Part shown: positions 35,335-39,245 of the stretch, in pieces
How positions within the stretch are numbered: the first letter of the stretch is position 1
Layout: each line of letters begins with the position of its first letter
Assembly: GCA_029838215.1 (NCBI GenBank)
Contig: JALGVI010000019.1
Coordinates: 1 to 39,245 of the forward strand
Length of the DNA: 39,245 bases
Source of the DNA: Candidatus Helarchaeota archaeon
GTDB lineage: Archaea > Asgardarchaeota > Lokiarchaeia > Helarchaeales > RDOG01
Direction: 5' to 3'
Position numbers and translations under genes: made by a program
Notes under the pieces: generated by a model
Database searches by the model: none
Told to the model about the DNA's origin: nothing
What the model saw: only the letters and a program-made list of their open reading frames with translations

Positions 35335-35898
35335 TTATCGGTTTGTTTCAACATCAAGAAGATTTACCAGCTTTTTTAATGCTTTTTGGCGATGTGAAAC
35401 TTCATTTTTTTCAGATGGAGTCATTTCACCATATGTTTTTTGGCCACTTTCCTCCGGCACGAAGATGGGATCAAAGCCCCATCCAGAACCCCTTATTTCA
35501 AGAGCAATTTTTCCGAATGTTTCTCCAACAACGATTTGCATGTTTTCTCCAGGCTTTAGAAAGGCGATAGCGGATTTGAAACAGGCGGTTCTATCCGTTA
35601 CTTCTTTCATGAGATTTAGAATTCCACGATTACCGATTTTTTTGAACGCGTATGATGAATACGGCCCGGGAAATCCATTTAACGCATTTATGAAAAGCCC
35701 CGCATCTTCAACGAAACACGGTCCGGGAATTTCATTTTTTACCATTTCCAAACTAAATCTCGCAACGGGTTCCAATTCATCGGCTTGAATTTCAACGCGT
35801 TCAATGGGAAATTGTTTGACAATAATTCCATACCTCTTCAAGATTGCACTGACTTCTTGAACCTTGTTAGGATTTCCCGTGCCAAAAAATATTTTCAC
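35335..35898 (-). CDS. rdgB: XTP/dITP diphosphatase (RdgB/HAM1)
   Basis: The 187-residue protein has the family's TGNPNK (7-12), a VEDAGLFI segment with the catalytic-region Asp, FPGPYSSY, GSGWGFDPIFVPE, and TPSEKNEVSHRQKAL. It hydrolyses inosine/xanthosine triphosphates to monophosphates, cleaning the nucleotide pool. The start is a GTG at 35898 whose GTGA overlaps the TGA of the upstream membrane-protein gene, a classical coupled arrangement. It belongs to the kae1 - bud32 cluster. Confidence 0.95.
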   Translation of the reverse strand: MKIFFGTGNPNKVQEVSAILKRYGIIVKQFPIERVEIQADELEPVARFSLEMVKNEIPGPCFVEDAGLFINALNGFPGPYSSYAFKKIGNRGILNLMKEVTDRTACFKSAIAFLKPGENMQIVVGETFGKIALEIRGSGWGFDPIFVPEESGQKTYGEMTPSEKNEVSHRQKALKKLVNLLDVETNR

Positions 35899-36482
35899 GT
35901 TTCGGTTCCTCCGTCTTCAGATTTCTCTTTTTTTCTTCTAAACCTGACTTTATGCTGCTTTGGAAGGTCGATAAAAAGTACATCGTCTTTGTATCCGACA
36001 TCCGCAATGAATGTTTCATCTGCGACCAGTAAAACAATCAAGTCTTCAACTTCGCCTTCATCCATATCAATGATTTCGGCAATTTCTGACGCAAATATCT
36101 TGTTCTTGCCCATGGCAATTTTTCTAATGGCTGCAGAGATGATTCTCTTTTTAGTTTCTAATTCTTCGTCTATTTCGTCATCAAATGACATCCTTTCGAT
36201 TTCAATTATGCGATCCATCTCACCTTTAGACCGCTCTTTTAGAATTGCATTCATTTCATGAAAAATAAAGTAAAGAAAGATTATGGATATGCCCGGAATC
36301 AGTACTAGGCTTACAGCAATAAATATTATTGGATGTACATTAAAGAACATCATCATGTGCAGGACAGGTACAAAGAATAGAATAATAGTAAGAACCATTA
36401 TGATTATTAAAATAGAGGTAAAAAGAAGGTCTTTCTTCCAACCTTCAAAAAATCCTTTTTTTTCCTCCTCATCGCTTGACAT
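35895..36482 (-). CDS. Two-helix membrane protein with C-terminal winged-helix-like domain
   Basis: The ATG at 36482 (195 residues, MSSDEEEKK) is preferred over an in-frame TTG six codons up. After an acidic start come two hydrophobic helices (about 20-40 and 50-72), an amphipathic linker, and from about 105 a helical segment KRIISAAIRKIAMGKNK followed by FASEIAEIIDMDEGEVEDLIVLLVADE, which looks like a winged helix or short PCI-like fold. A basic tail ends the protein. I know no family name. It overlaps bud32 by 14 nt and rdgB by 4 nt, so it is translationally coupled to both and could link the KEOPS-type system to the membrane; that is a guess. Confidence 0.8.
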   Translation of the reverse strand: MSSDEEEKKGFFEGWKKDLLFTSILIIIMVLTIILFFVPVLHMMMFFNVHPIIFIAVSLVLIPGISIIFLYFIFHEMNAILKERSKGEMDRIIEIERMSFDDEIDEELETKKRIISAAIRKIAMGKNKIFASEIAEIIDMDEGEVEDLIVLLVADETFIADVGYKDDVLFIDLPKQHKVRFRRKKEKSEDGGTET

Positions 36483-37086
36483 ATCGACCACGAGTTTCAA
36501 TTTCTTCGATACGGTTTAAAACTTTTTCGTATTTCGTGCAGTGTCCAGAGTATGCTTTAAGTATTCTTGGAAAGAATTGACCTTCCTGCTTGTAATGAGT
36601 GGAGATTAATGCACGGTGTAATAAATGCAAGTCCACGCCGAAATCTTCAATGTTTCTACTATATTGACCCAACCCAAAATCAATAAAATAGACTAAATTA
36701 TCTTTCAAAATCATGTTTGATGTTGTCAAATCTCCGTGAACAATACCCTTTTTATGAAGTTTCCCTACGGACGCTCCTATTTGGTAACATAAATTGTCCA
36801 AGTCATTTCGACCTACGTTGAATGCTTCTTTCACGCGCGTTCCTTCAATGAATTCCAAAAATAAACTTGAGTTTTTTAAGTCGATAAAATAAACAACAGG
36901 AGTTGGAACTCCGGACTTTCGAGCATCGCTCAAGAGTTTTGCCTCGCGCACGGTTCTCGCTTGCCTGATTTGAAGGTCTAATTCGGGAATTCTGTACTTT
37001 TTCGGAAGACGAACCTTTCGCACGATCGATTTTCCATTCCACGTTTCTTTGTATAGATTGGCTTCGGCCCCTTTTTTAAACAGCAT
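36469..37086 (-). CDS. bud32: Bud32 (PRPK) kinase/ATPase of the KEOPS complex
   Basis: The 205-residue protein is a minimal RIO-like kinase: GAEANLY as the reduced ATP loop (6-12), K24 in VRKVRLPKKYR, HGDLTTSN with catalytic D119 and N124, and IDFGLG with D136. In KEOPS it supports Kae1 in making threonylcarbamoyladenosine at position 37 of tRNAs. It is a separate gene placed 3 nt after kae1, whereas several euryarchaea have a fused Kae1-Bud32. Pcc1 and Cgi121 are not in the window. Confidence 0.95.
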   Translation of the reverse strand: MLFKKGAEANLYKETWNGKSIVRKVRLPKKYRIPELDLQIRQARTVREAKLLSDARKSGVPTPVVYFIDLKNSSLFLEFIEGTRVKEAFNVGRNDLDNLCYQIGASVGKLHKKGIVHGDLTTSNMILKDNLVYFIDFGLGQYSRNIEDFGVDLHLLHRALISTHYKQEGQFFPRILKAYSGHCTKYEKVLNRIEEIETRGRYVKR

Positions 37087-37089
37087 GAT

Positions 37090-38088
37090 TCATTCCGACT
37101 CTCCTTCGTTTATTCGCCAGGGTATTTCGACATCATCCAATCGCCATTTACTATCCACGTGTGAATGCTCGATAGGTGTCGTTATTCCGTGTTGAAACAA
37201 CCGCAGTCCAGTCCAAGCTATCATTGCACCATTGTCTCCTGCGAGCTTCCGAGAAACAACATGGAAGGACACGCCGTGATCGTTAGCAATGGATTCAAGC
37301 ATCTCTTGAAGGCGATGATTTGCTGCAACGCCACCAGTAAGAAGGATGGATTTTTTTTCCGTGTGTGCGAGCGCGCGCTCCGTGACTTCAGCCAACATTG
37401 AAAACGCCACTTCTTGCAGGCTGAAGCAAAGACTTTCCAAATTCTCACCGTTAAACTTGTTTACAGCTGCCGTTAACAGTCCTGAATACGACAAATCCAT
37501 TCCTTTCACGACGTAGGGGAGATGAAGATAAGTTGATGATTTGGCAGCAAGTTTTTCAATTTTAGGACCGCCTGGATGGCCAAACCCGACCTTTCTTGCG
37601 AAAACATCCAACATGTTACCAATGGGAATATCCAGAGTTTCTCCGAAAATGCGATAACGTCCTTCGGCGTGACCTGCCACCAAAGTATTACCGCCCGAAA
37701 CATAAAGCGTTATGGGGTCTTTGGCTCCGCTAACCAAACGACCGATTTCAACATGAGCGAGGCAATGGTTTACACCAATGAGTGGCAATCGCAGGTCAAG
37801 TGCAAGGCTTCGTGCAAGAACGGCAGTACCGCGGAGACAAGGAGGCAAACCCGGACCCTGCGAAAAAGCAATCAAACCCACGTTTTTCAAATCCTGCCCT
37901 GATTGCTTCAAAGCCCTTGCCAAAAGGTTAGAAATTTTCTTAGCATGAAATTCCGCCGCTTCTCTAGGATGTATGCCGCCTGTTTCAGGCACGAATACTT
38001 CACGCACGTTAGCAAGCACGGTTCCATCTTCAGAAACAATGCCGATCCCCAGCGTGTGAGCCGTTCCTTCAATTCCGAGACAAATCAA
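37090..38088 (-). CDS. kae1: Kae1, tRNA N6-threonylcarbamoyladenosine transferase (KEOPS)
   Basis: The 332-residue protein has the Kae1/TsaD signatures: LGIEGTAHTLG at the start, GPGLPPCLRGT, HCLAHVEIG with metal ligands H108 and H112, SGGNT (131-135), DLSYSGLL and a C-terminal GDNGAMIAW. It transfers the threonylcarbamoyl group to A37 of ANN-decoding tRNAs. The start is a TTG at 38088; AGAGGA lies about 12 nt above it and no ATG fits. First gene of the minus-strand run kae1 - bud32 - membrane/wHTH - rdgB. Confidence 0.95.
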   Translation of the reverse strand: MICLGIEGTAHTLGIGIVSEDGTVLANVREVFVPETGGIHPREAAEFHAKKISNLLARALKQSGQDLKNVGLIAFSQGPGLPPCLRGTAVLARSLALDLRLPLIGVNHCLAHVEIGRLVSGAKDPITLYVSGGNTLVAGHAEGRYRIFGETLDIPIGNMLDVFARKVGFGHPGGPKIEKLAAKSSTYLHLPYVVKGMDLSYSGLLTAAVNKFNGENLESLCFSLQEVAFSMLAEVTERALAHTEKKSILLTGGVAANHRLQEMLESIANDHGVSFHVVSRKLAGDNGAMIAWTGLRLFQHGITTPIEHSHVDSKWRLDDVEIPWRINEGESE

Positions 38089-38184
38089 GCCAGTAAAACT
38101 TCCTCTTAATAATCTAACAAGTTATCAACACGAATCTGAGATTCATTTTCCATGTAAATACCATGTCATGAAGATCAAATTTAC

Positions 38185-38808
38185 ATGTCACTTACATTAA
38201 TTAAGAAGTTTCATATTTTCTTTACAAGATGTAAAGGAAGTGGAAAAGTGATAAGACGTGCTTTAAAAGAAATTACAGAATTGAAATACATCATCATGTT
38301 GGGAATTATCGTCTCGGCAATTGCAATTGCTAAATTCATGGTAATCTCGGTATTTGTCGGCATGGATGTTTTAACTCTTTCCAATAGTGCTTTATATCTC
38401 ACGTCGTTTTCACAAGTGAGCGGAATAATGGCACGTCTTAGCATTTATTTAAGAATTTTAATCGTCGGCTTGATTTTTGCTTGGATGATTTCTCTTACCG
38501 TTCTTTTCATGGCAAAGGAAAACTCCATCATCCTTTTCGATTATGCACTGACTAGGCGGCAATTGGCAGTTCTATTAATTATTTTCAGCACACTAAACAT
38601 GATCTTGGGATGGCCTGCTTTTTTTGGAGGAGATATCGTTGGCATCATCACGGGAATATTGTATATTTTTAGATCTTTGGTTTCGGATGATTTCTGGATT
38701 GAAGAAGAAAAGCCTCCAGCACTCGACTACGAAAAGCCTCAAAAAGTGAAAGAGAAACCACGATCGAAGCAGGAAGGCAAGACAACCACATCAAAAAATG
38801 AAATATGA
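38185..38808 (+). CDS. Four-helix membrane protein of unknown function
   Basis: The 207-residue product has an N-terminal basic region, about four hydrophobic segments (roughly 36-58, 64-80, 85-112, 128-165), and a charged Lys/Glu/Pro-rich cytoplasmic tail (about 172-207). LNMILGWPAFFGGDIVGIITGILYIF is hydrophobic and Gly-rich. I do not recognise a family. The ATG at 38185 is one choice; an in-frame GTG about 21 codons later is another. It diverges from kae1 across 96 bases and converges on the transporter gene with only 2 nt between stop codons. Confidence 0.65.
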   Translation: MSLTLIKKFHIFFTRCKGSGKVIRRALKEITELKYIIMLGIIVSAIAIAKFMVISVFVGMDVLTLSNSALYLTSFSQVSGIMARLSIYLRILIVGLIFAWMISLTVLFMAKENSIILFDYALTRRQLAVLLIIFSTLNMILGWPAFFGGDIVGIITGILYIFRSLVSDDFWIEEEKPPALDYEKPQKVKEKPRSKQEGKTTTSKNEI

Positions 38809-38810
38809 AA

Positions 38811-39245
38811 TCATGTTTGGGATTCTTTTTCCTTTTTCTCGAATTTAGAAAAGTCAAAGTCGATTTGCACGTGCCGAAAGATAAAATATGAGGCAATTAT
38901 GAAAATGCTCGAGATGACTCCCCACCAGATATACCCATAAGAGACCGGCAATCCACCTGCTCTTGTAATTCCAAAAATGGGAGGATTGAGTATCGAAACT
39001 TCGAATATGAAAATTCCCAAGAGATGCGATACGGCTTGAAACACGTTTAGTGGAAGTCCTGAAAACCCATAATACATGGCTGCGCGCGGTTCACCAGTCT
39101 CGAGTTCGTCCTTGTGAGCGATGTCAGCCATGACGAGATATGGAAAAATATACCATCCAGCCAAGCCAACAGCCATAAAACATACAAAAATGATACCAAC
39201 AATGGTGATGACTACTTGAGAAACGAAACCGAAAATGACGAGATA
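38811..39245 (-). CDS. GPH/MFS_2-type transporter, C-terminal part (5' end outside window)
   Basis: The minus-strand frame is open to the end of the window, so the start lies to the right. The visible 144 codons hold about three or four helices. IFPYLVMADIAHKDELETGEPRAAMYYGFSG corresponds to the conserved 'ADI.D.DE..TG.RR.G.Y.G' loop of the glycoside-pentoside-hexuronide:cation (MelB-like) symporters. The C-terminus is a short charged tail (FEKKEKESQT). Substrate is unknown; sugar or other solute uptake coupled to a cation is the family role. Confidence 0.75.
   Translation of the reverse strand, partial: YLVIFGFVSQVVITIVGIIFVCFMAVGLAGWYIFPYLVMADIAHKDELETGEPRAAMYYGFSGLPLNVFQAVSHLLGIFIFEVSILNPPIFGITRAGGLPVSYGYIWWGVISSIFIIASYFIFRHVQIDFDFSKFEKKEKESQT

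Noticed and set aside
35785..36261. Plus-strand ORF of 158 codons
   Set aside because: Antisense to rdgB and the membrane/wHTH gene, both well supported and coupled.
1..39245. CRISPR array or tandem satellite
   Set aside because: No regularly spaced repeats were seen; the repeats found are two-copy or simple A/T runs.

Overview
The window is a piece of an archaeal chromosome. The informational genes are archaeal: eS1 (S3Ae), an archaeal-type uS15, a RecJ-like DHH nuclease, and Kae1 and Bud32 as separate genes. Promoters look like TATA boxes, some genes have GAGG/GGAG ribosome binding sites, and several genes start with TTG or GTG. The DNA is AT-rich. An Asgard-type archaeon would fit the large Ig-like/TPR membrane proteins, the chemoreceptors without ectodomains and the secreted protein with an archaeosortase-like tail, but this placement is an inference and no marker here proves it.

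Left part (1-16.2 kb), accessory and metabolic genes. It opens with a partial, very large membrane protein (Ig-like ectodomains, one membrane helix, cytoplasmic TPR-like repeats). A two-gene unit follows: a small beta-rich protein and a secreted zinc-dependent phospholipase C-like enzyme with a full set of zinc ligands. Next come a bifunctional GlmU-type sugar-nucleotide enzyme, two paralogous multi-pass methyl-accepting proteins, a small membrane protein with an ion-transporter-superfamily permease, two crotonase-fold proteins lacking one or both classical catalytic glutamates, a truncated DUF3795 remnant and an alpha/beta hydrolase.

Middle and right part. The order kae1 - bud32 - membrane/wHTH protein - rdgB - rps15 (38.1 to 34.7 kb) and recJ - rps3ae (18.5 to 16.2 kb), all on the minus strand, looks like one conserved archaeal translation/tRNA-modification neighbourhood. 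It is split by a roughly 16 kb, more AT-rich glycan island (about 18.6-34.6 kb). The island holds 13 genes: five GT-B (GT4-like) glycosyltransferases, two SAM methyltransferases, a radical SAM/SPASM protein, GalU, a UDP-glucuronate decarboxylase-like enzyme, a Wzx-type flippase, a 942-residue multi-pass protein (wHTH-like start, DUF1616-like part, GT-C-like part) and a sequon-rich Ig-like surface protein overlapping it by 40 nt. Together they could make UDP-glucose and UDP-xylose, build and methylate a lipid-linked glycan, flip it and place it on surface proteins. The lipid-initiating transferase and the AglB/Stt3 oligosaccharyltransferase are not in the window.

The right end has a four-helix membrane protein of unknown function and the C-terminal part of a GPH/MFS_2-type transporter that runs off the window. 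I see no rRNA, tRNA, CRISPR array or insertion sequence.
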